NCBI GenBank assembly: GCA_023435985.1
Contig: JAEZKY010000207.1
Location: 1 to 44,775 of the forward strand
From: Bacillota bacterium
Lineage (GTDB): Bacteria; Bacillota; Clostridia; Clostridiales; Clostridiaceae
Direction: 5' to 3'
DNA: 44,775 nucleotides
Shown here one piece after another: positions 33,007 through 43,200 of this stretch; position 1 is the first letter of the stretch; the number at the start of each line of letters is the position of its first letter. Both the position numbers and the translations under genes were made by a program. The notes below the pieces were generated by a model. The model saw only the letters and a list, made by a program, of their open reading frames with translations. It did no database searches and had not been told where the DNA came from.

Positions 33007-34017
33007 ATGAAGATAGTAGCAGGACTAGGATCTATTGATGATTATATAACCCTTGTGAAAGCTGGAGCAGATGAAGTATTTTGTGGATATGTTCCTTATG
33101 AATGGAATAAGAAATATAGTAATTTGTTTCCGTTAAATAGAAGAGAAGTGCTTTACTATAACATTCAGGTAGGATCTTTTGAAGACATGAAGATACTTAA
33201 GAAAATGGTTGATGTATATAAGGTACCGGTGAGTATAACTTTTAATTATTTATATTATCTTGAAGAACAATATGAAATGATAGCTAAGATAATAAAAGCT
33301 TTAATAGATATTGGATTTAATGATTTTATTATAGCAGACCTTGCACTTATACTATATTTAAAAGAAAAAAATATAAAATGCTCTTTACATTTAAGTGGTG
33401 AATGTGCTGAATTAAATCGCCTTTCCATTGATTTTTTTAATAAGCTTGATATATCACGATATATATTTCATAGAAAAAATTCAATTGAAGATATGGAATC
33501 GTGCATAAGTAATAACAAAACGGGAAATCTGGAATATGAAGCCTTTATCTTAAATGAAAGATGCCATTATACTGGAGCTTTTTGTAATTCACTGCACTGT
33601 GATGAAATGATACATTTGTGTAAAATGCCATATCATTTATCAAAAGTGAGTAAACATGAAAATAATTTTAAAGATGTTGATAGGAAGCTAGAAATTTACT
33701 ATAAAGAGCAAGAAAATAAGGATAATGAAAAATTTTATATGGAAGATCAATGTGATATGGAAAATGAAATAGAAGATTTGTATATGATCGGAAGTACTGG
33801 CTGCGGATTATGTTCTTTAAAAAGATTAAAGAAAGCCGGTATTACACATTTAAAAGTAGTTGGAAGAGGAAACTCCATTGAGAATATGAAAAGAGACGTG
33901 GAAAATTTAAAGGTAGCCATAAATATGTTAGAGGATATTGAAGATAGCAGTACTTATGAAAAAAGAGTAAAAGACAAGTTGTTTAATGGCAAATGCAATG
34001 GACAATGTTATTATTAA
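33007..34017 (+). CDS. U32 family (peptidase/hydroxylase-like) protein
   Basis: A 336-residue U32-family protein. The barrel starts IVAGLGSIDDYITLVKAGAD, EVFCGYVPYEW; the family end motif is GSTGCGLCSLKRLKKAGITH followed by LKVVGRG. Candidate cluster cysteines are C186, C193, C198, C205, C266 and C269. U32 proteins once called collagenases are now known as [4Fe-4S] proteins that hydroxylate RNA or ubiquinone precursors (TrhP, RlhA, UbiU/V). A tail of KCNGQCYY closes the protein. ATG 33007 follows AGGAGG; a TTG 27 bases upstream is rejected. Probably co-transcribed with the preceding gene; substrate unknown. Confidence 0.8.
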   Translation: MKIVAGLGSIDDYITLVKAGADEVFCGYVPYEWNKKYSNLFPLNRREVLYYNIQVGSFEDMKILKKMVDVYKVPVSITFNYLYYLEEQYEMIAKIIKALIDIGFNDFIIADLALILYLKEKNIKCSLHLSGECAELNRLSIDFFNKLDISRYIFHRKNSIEDMESCISNNKTGNLEYEAFILNERCHYTGAFCNSLHCDEMIHLCKMPYHLSKVSKHENNFKDVDRKLEIYYKEQENKDNEKFYMEDQCDMENEIEDLYMIGSTGCGLCSLKRLKKAGITHLKVVGRGNSIENMKRDVENLKVAINMLEDIEDSSTYEKRVKDKLFNGKCNGQCYY

Positions 34018-34069
34018 GTATAATGATTTTAAAGGTGATGAGTTTATTTATTAATAGAAAAAAACACGC

Positions 34070-34111
34070 AACCTCTAAGAATCCATAGCATGGATTTTTA
34101 GAGGTTTTTTA
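34070..34111 (+). terminator. Terminator after the U32 pair
   Basis: AACCTCTAAGAATCCA pairs with TGGATTTTTAGAGGTT around a TAGCA loop, followed by TTTTATTT. Confidence 0.88.
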
Positions 34112-34155
34112 TTTAGAATATAGTTAGTTATGGATGAATTTAATTCACTAAGATT

Positions 34156-35028
34156 TTAAATCCTTTTATATGGTGTATTTAACTCAATCATTTCGATAAA
34201 TTTTGAAAGAGAGCTAGTCATTAAAGAATCTTTCCGCCTTATAAAAAATGTTTTTGTAGTATTGTATTTATCAGGTACTGAGAATGATTTTAGAAGTCCT
34301 TTCTTTTCATAATCTTCAATAGTAGACTTGGGTACAAAGGATGCACCAAGATCAGCAATAACACCTTCAATAATAGAAGTTAAATTATTAAATTCCATAT
34401 ACCGAATATTATGAACACCTTTAAATTTAAGCCAGTTTTCAAGTTGTGCTCTATTAGGGCATCCTGCTGTACTCATCAAAAATGGTTTTGAATATAGATC
34501 TTCTATATCAGCATATTTAGGGTTTGATATTAGTACTAAGGTTTCTTCAACTACAAGTTCACTTACGATATTATCATCACTAAAGGATTGAGCTTTGACA
34601 AAAGCACCATCTAACTGGAAATGTTTTATTTTATAAATAAGTTCATCTGATTGACTTGTTATAAGGGATAGATCAACTTTGGGATAAGTGTTATGATACT
34701 TGGCCAGAATTTCAGGAAGACGTATAGCAGATACTGTGTGAACAGCACCAATTGATAAACTTCCTGAAGGGTCACAACAATCATTTAGAGCTTTATTGGC
34801 TTCATCTAGTAAGTAAATGATTTTTTCTGCATAAGCTAACAATTTTTCACCTGTAGGAGTTAAAATCATACCTCGCTGTCTATAAAAAAGTTGTGTGTTC
34901 AAATCAGACTCTAATTGTTGAATTCTAGCTGTAACATTAGATTGAACATATCCTAGAGCCTGCGCAGCCTTTGTTATGCTGCCTGCTTGAGCAACAGCTC
35001 TGAAAATTCTTAATTCATTACTTTCCAT
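34156..35028 (-). CDS. LysR-family transcriptional regulator
   Basis: A 290-residue LysR protein. The winged helix is at residues 1-60 (MESNELRIFRAVAQAGSITK, AAQALGYVQSNVTARIQQLE), and the rest is the two-lobe effector domain (LSIGAVHTVSAIRLPEILAK, LDGAFVKAQ, GASFVPKSTIEDY). GGAG precedes the ATG. It is divergent from the MFS exporter gene, and a T-N11-A box lies in the shared 184-base gap. The usual inference is that it controls the exporter and itself. Inducer unknown. Confidence 0.9.
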   Translation of the reverse strand: MESNELRIFRAVAQAGSITKAAQALGYVQSNVTARIQQLESDLNTQLFYRQRGMILTPTGEKLLAYAEKIIYLLDEANKALNDCCDPSGSLSIGAVHTVSAIRLPEILAKYHNTYPKVDLSLITSQSDELIYKIKHFQLDGAFVKAQSFSDDNIVSELVVEETLVLISNPKYADIEDLYSKPFLMSTAGCPNRAQLENWLKFKGVHNIRYMEFNNLTSIIEGVIADLGASFVPKSTIEDYEKKGLLKSFSVPDKYNTTKTFFIRRKDSLMTSSLSKFIEMIELNTPYKRI

Positions 35029-35080
35029 TTCATCACTCCAACATATAAATCATTAAAAATGAATCTTAATATCTTATATA

Positions 35081-35095
35081 ATCATTTTACATGAT
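35081..35095. promoter_or_regulatory. Possible LysR box
   Basis: ATCAT-TTTAC-ATGAT has 5-bp perfect arms and fits T-N11-A (T at 35082, A at 35094). It lies between the divergent lysR and MFS genes, 53 bases from the lysR start. Confidence 0.5.
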
Positions 35096-35212
35096 ATATA
35101 ATCTCTTGTAAACTATGTATAGAAAACAAAATTAAATGGCTTCGATGGGATGAATCATATAAGCGTTTATCTGCACTCGAAAATTTATTCCATTTATAAA
35201 TAAGGAGATTAT

Positions 35213-36667
35213 ATGACAAATTCTAAATCACACAAATGGAGTATTCTACTTGTTGTTACATTAGTTTCATTTATTACAAATTTAGATTCTACTATCGTAA
35301 TAATAGGTTTGCCAAATATGATGGAAGGATTAAATATTTCAGTAACTACTGGATTGTGGATAATTACTGGTTACATTATTGCAAGCACAGTTTTAATATT
35401 ACCTGCTGGAAAATGGGCAGATACAGTTGGAACAAAGCGTATTTTCATGTTAGGACTTATAATTTTTGCAGTTGGTACAATACTTTGTGGAATTGCAGAC
35501 TTAGGATTGACTTTAAATTTATATAGGTTAATTCAAGGAGGTGGAGCAGCCTTAGCTATGGCAACTGCAACTCCAACTATAATTAAGACTTTTCATAGTA
35601 GTGAACTTGGGCTGGCCTTGAGTATTAATGCTACCTCATGGGTTATTGGAGCAATAATTGGACCAGTAGCTGGTGGTGCTTTAATTAGCAGCTTTGGTTG
35701 GAGATCAATATTCTTTATTACAGTACCTTTTGTACTTCTTTGCATAATTGGAGCTTTTTTAGTAATGGAAGAGACTAAACCTAATATTAATCAAAAAAAT
35801 GACTGGATTGGTATATTAACATTTAGTTTAGGGTTAATATTAACGATGATAGTACTTTCAGAAGGACACTCATTAGGATGGGTATCATATAAAACTTTAG
35901 GATTATGTATAGTTACAATTTTATTATGGATTGCATTTATAATCACAGAATTACGTGTAGAAAATCCATTATTTAATTTCAAGTTGCTTTTGTACAGAAA
36001 TTATTCAATTGGACTTGTAATTACATTATGTTATTGCATTGCATATTTTTCATTACCTTTATTGTTAAGTATATACTTGCAAAGTGCATTACACTTAAGT
36101 CCTACGATGTCGGGGCTATTAATGATTTCACTATCTGTACCACAACTTATATTAGGTCCCTTTGCAGGTAAACTTGTAGATCATATAGGATCATTAAAGA
36201 CTCTTACATTTGGAATAGTATTTCTTATTATAGGAATATTCTTTCTTGGAAATCTTGGGGGAGAGCTATCAGTTAAAGCTATAGTAGCACCATTAATATT
36301 ATTATCAATAGCAAATGGATTAGCCTGGCCATCGTTAGCGAAAACTGTATTGTCAGCAGTTCCTAAAGAACAAGCTGGTTCAGCATCAGGTATGCATTAT
36401 ACTATAATGAATGTTGGTAAAGCATTAAGTCAGACATTAGTCATATTAACAATAGAAATTATTATACCTGCTGATGTAGTTTCTAAAGCGATAATAGGAA
36501 TAGGAAATTTAAATATTATAAATATAAGTGGTAACTTGGTTAATTCTATAGATTCTAGTTTTAAATTTTTCACTATTTTTTTTATAGCTGCATTAATTTT
36601 AAGTTTAATTCTTTTATATTTAAAAAGTAAAGACAATTCTGTTAAAGAAGCAGCGATTAATTTATAA
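35213..36667 (+). CDS. MFS drug exporter, DHA2 (14-TM) family
   Basis: A 484-residue membrane protein with about 14 helices, of the DHA2/EmrB-QacA group. Helix 1 has the signature FITNLDSTIVIIGLPNMMEG, motif A is AGKWADTVGTKRIF, and motif C-like glycines are in SWVIGAIIGPVAGGALI. It would expel a toxic compound using proton exchange. AAGGAG precedes the ATG. Regulation by the divergent LysR is likely. Substrate unknown. No terminator hairpin is obvious before the next gene, so read-through into 36771 is possible. Confidence 0.9.
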   Translation: MTNSKSHKWSILLVVTLVSFITNLDSTIVIIGLPNMMEGLNISVTTGLWIITGYIIASTVLILPAGKWADTVGTKRIFMLGLIIFAVGTILCGIADLGLTLNLYRLIQGGGAALAMATATPTIIKTFHSSELGLALSINATSWVIGAIIGPVAGGALISSFGWRSIFFITVPFVLLCIIGAFLVMEETKPNINQKNDWIGILTFSLGLILTMIVLSEGHSLGWVSYKTLGLCIVTILLWIAFIITELRVENPLFNFKLLLYRNYSIGLVITLCYCIAYFSLPLLLSIYLQSALHLSPTMSGLLMISLSVPQLILGPFAGKLVDHIGSLKTLTFGIVFLIIGIFFLGNLGGELSVKAIVAPLILLSIANGLAWPSLAKTVLSAVPKEQAGSASGMHYTIMNVGKALSQTLVILTIEIIIPADVVSKAIIGIGNLNIINISGNLVNSIDSSFKFFTIFFIAALILSLILLYLKSKDNSVKEAAINL

Positions 36668-36770
36668 AATTTTATAGATTATTTCATAGATGAGTATACG
36701 AAAGCTAGAAAATTTTATTATAATGATTAATGTTAAAGTTAATATTATAAAAAAATTGGAGTTAAATTAT

Positions 36771-37913
36771 ATGAATAGAGCAACAAATACATTGAAGATA
36801 TCAAATTATGATAAGTTTAAGTGCATAGCTGGTAAATGCAGGTTTACCTGTTGCGAAGGCTGGGATGTTAACATAGATGCAGATATATACAGTAAATGGG
36901 AAAAAGAGAAATTTGATTATATTTTAGATAATGTAAAAACAAAAAAAGGCAAAGGTAAAAAAGAGTACTTTGTAAATAAGAAAACTGAAGAAGTGTGCCC
37001 ATTTCTAGATAAACAGGGATTATGTAATATAGTGAAAAGTAATGGGGAGGAGAGTTTACCTTTAACTTGTCATGTGTTTCCAAGATTGGAGAGCATCTTT
37101 GAAGACAGGAAAGAACTTTCGTTATCATGTGCATGTCCTGAAGTAGTAGAAATCATAAGTAGTATGGATGGAAAAATAAATATGTCTTTGGAAAATGGTA
37201 CTGATTTAAAAAGTAATTCTTCAGAACTTAAAATTAGGGAGATTCTAGTTAACCTTCTGCAGCAGGAAAACTTTTCCTTGGAGCATAAGATGATGATTGG
37301 ATTTCAAATGCTGTCAACTATTTTAGAAAATGAAAGCTTTAGTAAAGATGACTTATTAGAAGAAATAGAAAAGTATAATGATAGAGAGTATATAAAGCAT
37401 GGTATAGATATGTATAAGGAAATAGAACTAAACGTAAATGAGTCAATTGAAGAAATTAATTATCTATTTCTAGATATTACACAGAATTATAAAGAAGTTC
37501 CCATTTTTAAACCTATGTTAACAGATATTTCCAACTATGCTCAAGACATTGAAATTGCAAACATTTGTGCTAAATGGTATAACTATAAAGATTTACTTAA
37601 GCAATATGATAATTTCATTGAGAATTGTATTGTATCGAAAATTTTAAGCAGCTGCACAAGTAAGGATGTTGAAGAATTTACGGTTTCATTTCAGATGATC
37701 ATGTTGGAGTATTTACTGGTAAGGTATGCTGGATTTATGAAGTATTGTATTGATAAAAAGAAAGAAATAAACATTGAAGATATAAAGGATTATATTGTTG
37801 CCTTTTCGAGAATTATTGAAAATAATACTGAAGCTGTTTTAGAATTTTTTAGAGAAGGCTTTGGTGATGTGCTTATAGAAATGGGATATCTGTGTTTTAT
37901 AACTTTATTTTAA
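36771..37913 (+). CDS. FliB-like (flagellin lysine N-methylase family) protein
   Basis: A 380-residue cysteine-rich protein of the FliB family. The N-terminal third has the conserved clusters CIAGKCRFTCCEGWDV, CPFLDKQGLCNI, LPLTCHVFPR and CACPEV, which suggest a metal or Fe-S site; the rest is helical (YLLVRYAGFMKYCIDKKKE). In Salmonella FliB methylates flagellin lysines, and clostridial members are usually annotated the same way without proof. No flagellar gene is near. ATG 36771 has GGAG about ten bases upstream; the frame opens 27 codons earlier in A/T-rich sequence without a ribosome site. Confidence 0.8.
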   Translation: MNRATNTLKISNYDKFKCIAGKCRFTCCEGWDVNIDADIYSKWEKEKFDYILDNVKTKKGKGKKEYFVNKKTEEVCPFLDKQGLCNIVKSNGEESLPLTCHVFPRLESIFEDRKELSLSCACPEVVEIISSMDGKINMSLENGTDLKSNSSELKIREILVNLLQQENFSLEHKMMIGFQMLSTILENESFSKDDLLEEIEKYNDREYIKHGIDMYKEIELNVNESIEEINYLFLDITQNYKEVPIFKPMLTDISNYAQDIEIANICAKWYNYKDLLKQYDNFIENCIVSKILSSCTSKDVEEFTVSFQMIMLEYLLVRYAGFMKYCIDKKKEINIEDIKDYIVAFSRIIENNTEAVLEFFREGFGDVLIEMGYLCFITLF

Positions 37914-37968
37914 TAATTCATAAATAAGCGGAAATTATGTAAGAAGAATATAAAACTACTTTAGCCAT

Positions 37969-38014
37969 GAACCCTACGGAAATTTATATTTAAATTCTCG
38001 TAGGGTTTTATTTA
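37969..38014 (+). terminator. Terminator after the FliB-like gene
   Basis: AACCCTACG (37970-37978) pairs with CGTAGGGTT (37999-38007); AAATTT/AAATT pairs inside; then TTATTTATT. Confidence 0.8.
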
Positions 38015-38181
38015 TTAAAGTTGAAAAAAACTTTCTAATAAATGCGTGAATAAGAGAAATATTTGAAAATAAATATCTGTTTTGGTCTTATATATATAAC
38101 TATTATCAATTATTGAATATAATTGAAATGAGGATAATGAAAATATAAAAAAAATATATAAACAATGTTTAAAAGATTATA

Positions 38182-39048
38182 TTATTCTTCTACTTGTCGA
38201 TGATCTAATCTGTTAAATTCATTTAAGCGGTATTCCATATTTTTTTCATAATCTTTATTAAAAATACAAGAAAATATAACATCTAAGGCATATTGAGTAG
38301 CAATATGAGATGAAAAGTGTGATATTTTCTTTTTTAGGTTCTCTTTGCTGGAAACAAAGATATGATAATTAAATAACTTAGTTAAATAGTTTTCTTGAGC
38401 TGAGCAGATAACTAATGTTTCGATTTCTTTTCGTTTTAGAACCAAAGCAATTTCTTTAATTTCAGGAGTCTTTCCTGAATAGGAAAGAATAATTGCTACT
38501 TGTTTATTTTTACTATTAGAAGCGGCGGCACGGTATACTTGGTTCATAGGTACTAAAGAGACATTAACGTACCTTCCAATGCTCTGCATTTTGTCTTGAA
38601 AATTCAAGGCTGTTTGGATGTTATTTGTAACGGCATACATATCAACTATTTCAGCATTATAAATTAAATCAACTGCATCCTTAAGCTGCTCAGTATCAAA
38701 AAAAGAGAAGGTATTGTTTAGAGTATCAATGTAAAGTTGTTTTATATTCATGGCAATTTGAAATTGAGAATTATCTTTTTTAAAAGGGAAGTTTATATCA
38801 ACGATTTCTGGTTTATTCATTTTAGAAGACAGCTCTTCAACAAATTTGATTTTAAATTCTTTAAAACCATTGAGGCCAATTTTTTTACATAATCTATGTA
38901 TAGTAGATATTGACGAAAAAGATACCTTTGCCAATTCGTCTAATGACATACCAGCAACTTGCTCCTGATTTTTTAATATATAATCAGCAAGTAATTTTTC
39001 TGTTTCTGTTAGATTATTTGCATATAGAAGCAAGTTATAAATTGTCAT
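38182..39048 (-). CDS. RpiR/MurR-family transcriptional regulator with SIS domain
   Basis: A 288-residue RpiR-type regulator. Residues 1-75 are the helix-turn-helix (LTETEKLLADYILKNQEQVA, SLDELAKVSFSSISTIHRLC), and residues about 120-250 form the SIS sugar-phosphate domain (AEIVDMYAVTNNIQTALNFQ, VAIILSYSGKTPEIKEIALV). AAGGAGG lies eight bases before the ATG at 39048; nine further upstream codons are rejected. It is divergent from the Cof-type phosphatase gene, so a phosphosugar signal may control that gene. No sugar-uptake genes are adjacent. Confidence 0.9.
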   Translation of the reverse strand: MTIYNLLLYANNLTETEKLLADYILKNQEQVAGMSLDELAKVSFSSISTIHRLCKKIGLNGFKEFKIKFVEELSSKMNKPEIVDINFPFKKDNSQFQIAMNIKQLYIDTLNNTFSFFDTEQLKDAVDLIYNAEIVDMYAVTNNIQTALNFQDKMQSIGRYVNVSLVPMNQVYRAAASNSKNKQVAIILSYSGKTPEIKEIALVLKRKEIETLVICSAQENYLTKLFNYHIFVSSKENLKKKISHFSSHIATQYALDVIFSCIFNKDYEKNMEYRLNEFNRLDHRQVEE

Positions 39049-39177
39049 GCTGAGTGCCTCCTTAATAAATTTCATATTTTCATTTTAGCATTAATAAGAA
39101 ATATTATCATCAGAACAATTTATAGAATTATAAAGAAACAGTAAGAAAAATATATGAGTATGGAAGGAGAAATAATA

Positions 39178-40005
39178 ATGGGATATAAATTAATAGCTTG
39201 CGATATGGATGAAACATTATTAAACGACAATCATGTAATTTGTCAAAGAAATATTGATTTAATAAAAAGAGCTAAAAATGAATATGGGGTTAAATTTGTA
39301 CCGGCCACAGGGAGAGGCTATGAATCTATTAAACGTGATTTAAAAGTTTTGGGATTATATGATGAGGCTGGAGAATATGTTATTTCTTTTAATGGAGGCG
39401 CATTAACAGAGAATAAAGAAGGTAAATTGCTAAAATTTAAAGGGTTAATGTTTGAAAAGATGAAAGAAATTTTTGAGTATGGTTTGACGAAAGACGTTTG
39501 TATACATGTTTATACAAAGGATAAATTATATATTTATAATTTATCAGAAAGTGAGAAGGAAAGGCTCAAAAACCAGAAGTTAGAATGCATTCTTATGAAA
39601 GAAAATACAGTAGATGTTTTAAAGGATGAACCAATTGCTAAAATTCTATACCAAAATATAGATGTGCCATATTTGATGAGTTTAGAACCAGAAATGAAGA
39701 ATATTGCAGATGGGCATTGTGTTATAAGTTATTCATCAAATCGGTACATGGAATTCAATGCTCTAGGTGTGGACAAGGGAAGCGGTTTAATTGATTTAGC
39801 AGGAATTTTAGATATTGATATTAAAGATGTAATTGCTGTAGGTGATAACTACAATGATATGTCCATGTTAAAGGTAGCAGGATTATCAGTAGCTGCTGGA
39901 AATGCTGTTGAGGATGTGAAAAAAGTCTGCAATTATACAACTGAAGCTGATAATAATGAAGGTGTTGTTGCTGAATTAATCGAAAAATTTATATTTAGAG
40001 AGTAG
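39178..40005 (+). CDS. Cof-type HAD-IIB phosphatase
   Basis: A 275-residue HAD hydrolase. The nucleophile motif is CDMDETLL with D9 and D11, motif II is in FVPATGRGYESI, the C2 cap lies between about 85 and 190, and the last motif is DVIAVGDNYNDMSMLKVAG. Such enzymes remove phosphate from sugar phosphates, FMN or related compounds. GGAG precedes the ATG at 39178; the frame also has ATGs at 39154 and 39160 upstream of that site. Next to a divergent RpiR/SIS regulator, a sugar-phosphate substrate is a fair guess. Confidence 0.9.
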   Translation: MGYKLIACDMDETLLNDNHVICQRNIDLIKRAKNEYGVKFVPATGRGYESIKRDLKVLGLYDEAGEYVISFNGGALTENKEGKLLKFKGLMFEKMKEIFEYGLTKDVCIHVYTKDKLYIYNLSESEKERLKNQKLECILMKENTVDVLKDEPIAKILYQNIDVPYLMSLEPEMKNIADGHCVISYSSNRYMEFNALGVDKGSGLIDLAGILDIDIKDVIAVGDNYNDMSMLKVAGLSVAAGNAVEDVKKVCNYTTEADNNEGVVAELIEKFIFRE

Positions 40006-40092
40006 TAATAATATTGAAGTTTGGTGATGCAAAATGATGGAACAACTGCAAGACCAATAATAGCGATATATAAAGATTATTATTAATAATTA

Positions 40093-40140
40093 AACCCATG
40101 ACAATATTTAATTTTAATATTGCCATGGGTTATTTTTTTT
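40093..40140 (+). terminator. Terminator after the HAD gene
   Basis: AACCCATGACAATATT pairs with AATATTGCCATGGGTT (one mismatch) around TAATTTT, then TTTTTTTT. Confidence 0.88.
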
Positions 40141-40273
40141 ATCACATAATTTCACATAATTCTATGATAATTCTTACATAAATATTGATTAAAATGAAAA
40201 CAAGCTTAAAGAAAAGAAGTTTCTTAGTGAAATTTATATATCTAATTATTTTATTTGATTAGGAGGAGAGGAA

Positions 40274-43200
40274 ATGAAAATTACTGAATTAGCAGTAAAA
40301 AAACCTTTAAGCATAATTATAGTGGTTGCTTTGATTATGGGACTAGGAATATTCGGATATGCAAATTTAGGAGCTGATTTATTTCCAGCAATTGATGCTC
40401 CTGTTATAACCATAACAACTACATATAGTGGGGCAGGTACCAAAGAAATAGAAGAAAATGTCACAAAGCCAATAGAGGATGCGGTATCTGGCATAAGCGG
40501 TATTGATACCTTAAAGTCTGGATCAGTGGAAGGTTATGGTTATACCATAATTAAATTTACCATGGATACAGATATGAACTCGGCATTTATGGATGTTCAA
40601 CAGGCATTAGGAGATGTTTCAAATAAACTTCCAGAAGGCGCTTCAAAACCTATTATAAAAAAAGCAGATAAAAATGCAGCTCCAGTTATGATGATTTCAG
40701 TTTCAAGTTCATTACCTTATGGCGAACTTTATAACGCAGCAGATGATATTCAAAAATCTTTAGAAAAGATCAGTGGAGTTGGGGAGGTGACTTTAGAAGG
40801 AGCAGTTCAAAAGGAATTAATGATTGATGTTGATAAAACTTCTATGGAGCAATATGGCATAAGCATTAATACTATCGTAAGCAAGCTGCAAAGTGAAAAT
40901 GTAAATATTCCAGCAGGTCAGCTTAAGCAGGAAAATTCTAAAGAGACCATGAGGGTTCTTGGTGAGTTTCAAAATATAGAGGATATAGAAAATATTCAAA
41001 TACCAATGACAAATGGAGGAACTATAAGACTTAAAGATATTGCAGATATAAAGCTGGATTATCCAGATGAAAGTGAACTAGTAAGGTTAAATGGAGAAAG
41101 TTCCATAGGTATATTTGTTAAAAAACAAAGTGATGCAAATATAGTTGAAACAACAAAGGCTGTTAAAGAAGAGCTGAAAAGTATAGAGAAGACTTTGCCA
41201 AGTGGAATTAATGTTAGTATAGCAGACGATTCTTCTACCTTTATTAATGAATCTTTATCAGAAGTTAAAATAGGTCTTATTGAAGGTATAATTACAACAA
41301 GTGTTATAATGTTTCTATTTCTAAAGAGTATAAAATCTTCATTAATAGTTCTTGTTGCAATACCTACATCGCTTCTTTCCACATTTTTTATGATGTATGT
41401 TTTTAATTTTACACTTAATATTTTATCGCTTTTAGCTTTATCTTTATCAATAGGAATATTGGTAGATGACTCTATAGTTGTACTCGAAAATATTCAAAGG
41501 CACCTGAGTCAGGGGAAGGGACTTATAAGAGCAGCTATAGATGGACGTGATGAAATAGGAATGGCAGCTATATCAATAACCTTATGTGACATAGTAGTCT
41601 TTGGGCCAGTTGCTTTTATGTCTGGAATGGTTGGACAATTTTTTAGACAGTTTGGACTTACAGTAATATTTGCAACAATATTTTCGCTTATTGTTTCTTT
41701 CACTCTCACTCCAATGTTAGCGTCAAGATTACTTAAGGAAGAAAAAGATGATATAGATAGCAATGGTCATAAAGTTGAAGCTAAAAAAGGATTTATGACA
41801 AAGTTATTTGATAAAGCAAATGAAGAATATAAAAGATTTTTGCTCTGGTCACTAGATAATAGATGGAAAATTGTAAGTATTGTCATGGTAATGTTCACAC
41901 TTAGTATATTACTTATTCCTTTTAAAGCCATTAAGACAGAATTTCTGCCAATAACAGATCAAAGTAAATTTACAATTAATGTTGATTTAAGTCCTGGTTC
42001 TGATATAACGGATACAGATGAAAAAGTAAAAGAATTAGAAGAACATTTAAAAAATGTACCAGAAGTAAGTGAATATTTTACTGTAATTGGAAGTGATAAT
42101 GAATCTTCAGCAACGATTAACGTTGATTTAATAGAAAAGAGTAAAAGAAAGAAAAGTCAAAGTGAGGTTGCTCAGGAACTACGGGAATGGAGTAAGAGCT
42201 TGACTGGTGTTGATATTTCTGTAAATGAAAGTAATGGGCTTTCACAAGATAATGGAGATGGAGCAAAGCCTATTGCTATAAATATAATTGGTCCTAATGT
42301 AGAAGTTTTAAAAGATCTAGGTGATAAAACAGAGAGTATGGTAAAAGACATTAAAGGAACAACAGATGTTAGTAATAGCATGAAAGCTAACGAAAATGAA
42401 ATTGATGTTGAAGTTGATAGAACAGCAGCTGCACAATTTGGAATTAAGCCATCAGATATTGCAAGTGCTCTTAAGGCGGCATCTAACCAAGGCACAGATG
42501 CTGGTGTATATAGAAAAGATGGTGATGAATATGATATGACTGTTAAATTTCAAGATGGACAAGTTAAAAATAAAGATCAAATGTCTTCAATAATGATAGC
42601 TAATTCATCTGGAACACAAGTACCATTAGATCAAGTTGCAAAGGTGTCTTTAGGTGATAGCCCACAGGAGCAATTAAGAATGGATAGAGATGAAATGGTG
42701 ACTATATATGCAAATGTACAAGGCAGAACAGTAGGAAGTGTAAATACAGATATTAAAAAAGCTATTGAAAATGAAGATATGCCTACAGGTTATGAAGTGA
42801 CTTACGGAGGGGATCAGCAAAATATGGCTACTTCTTTTAAATCGCTAATTGAAGCTTTGGCTGTATCTATAGTACTTGTATATATGATATTGGTTGTTCT
42901 ATATGAATCTTGGCTTACACCTTTTTTAAGGATGTTATCACTTCCTTGTGGAATGATCGGAGCATTAATAGCTTTGGTCATTACTAGAAATACTTTAAAT
43001 ATCGTAACAATGATTGGACTGATAATGCTTGATGGACTTGCTTCTAAAAATGGAACTCTGCTTATCGATTATACGAATACATTAATGAAGAGAGGAATGC
43101 CTTTAAGAGAAGCTCTTATAGAATCAGGAAGTACAAGACTTAGACCAATCATGATGACTACAATAACTATGATTGTTGGTATGCTTCCAACAGCATTGGC

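Noticed and set aside
41059..42495. Several minus-strand frames of 80-107 codons inside the RND pump gene
   Set aside because: Mirror frames of the pump gene with no start signals.
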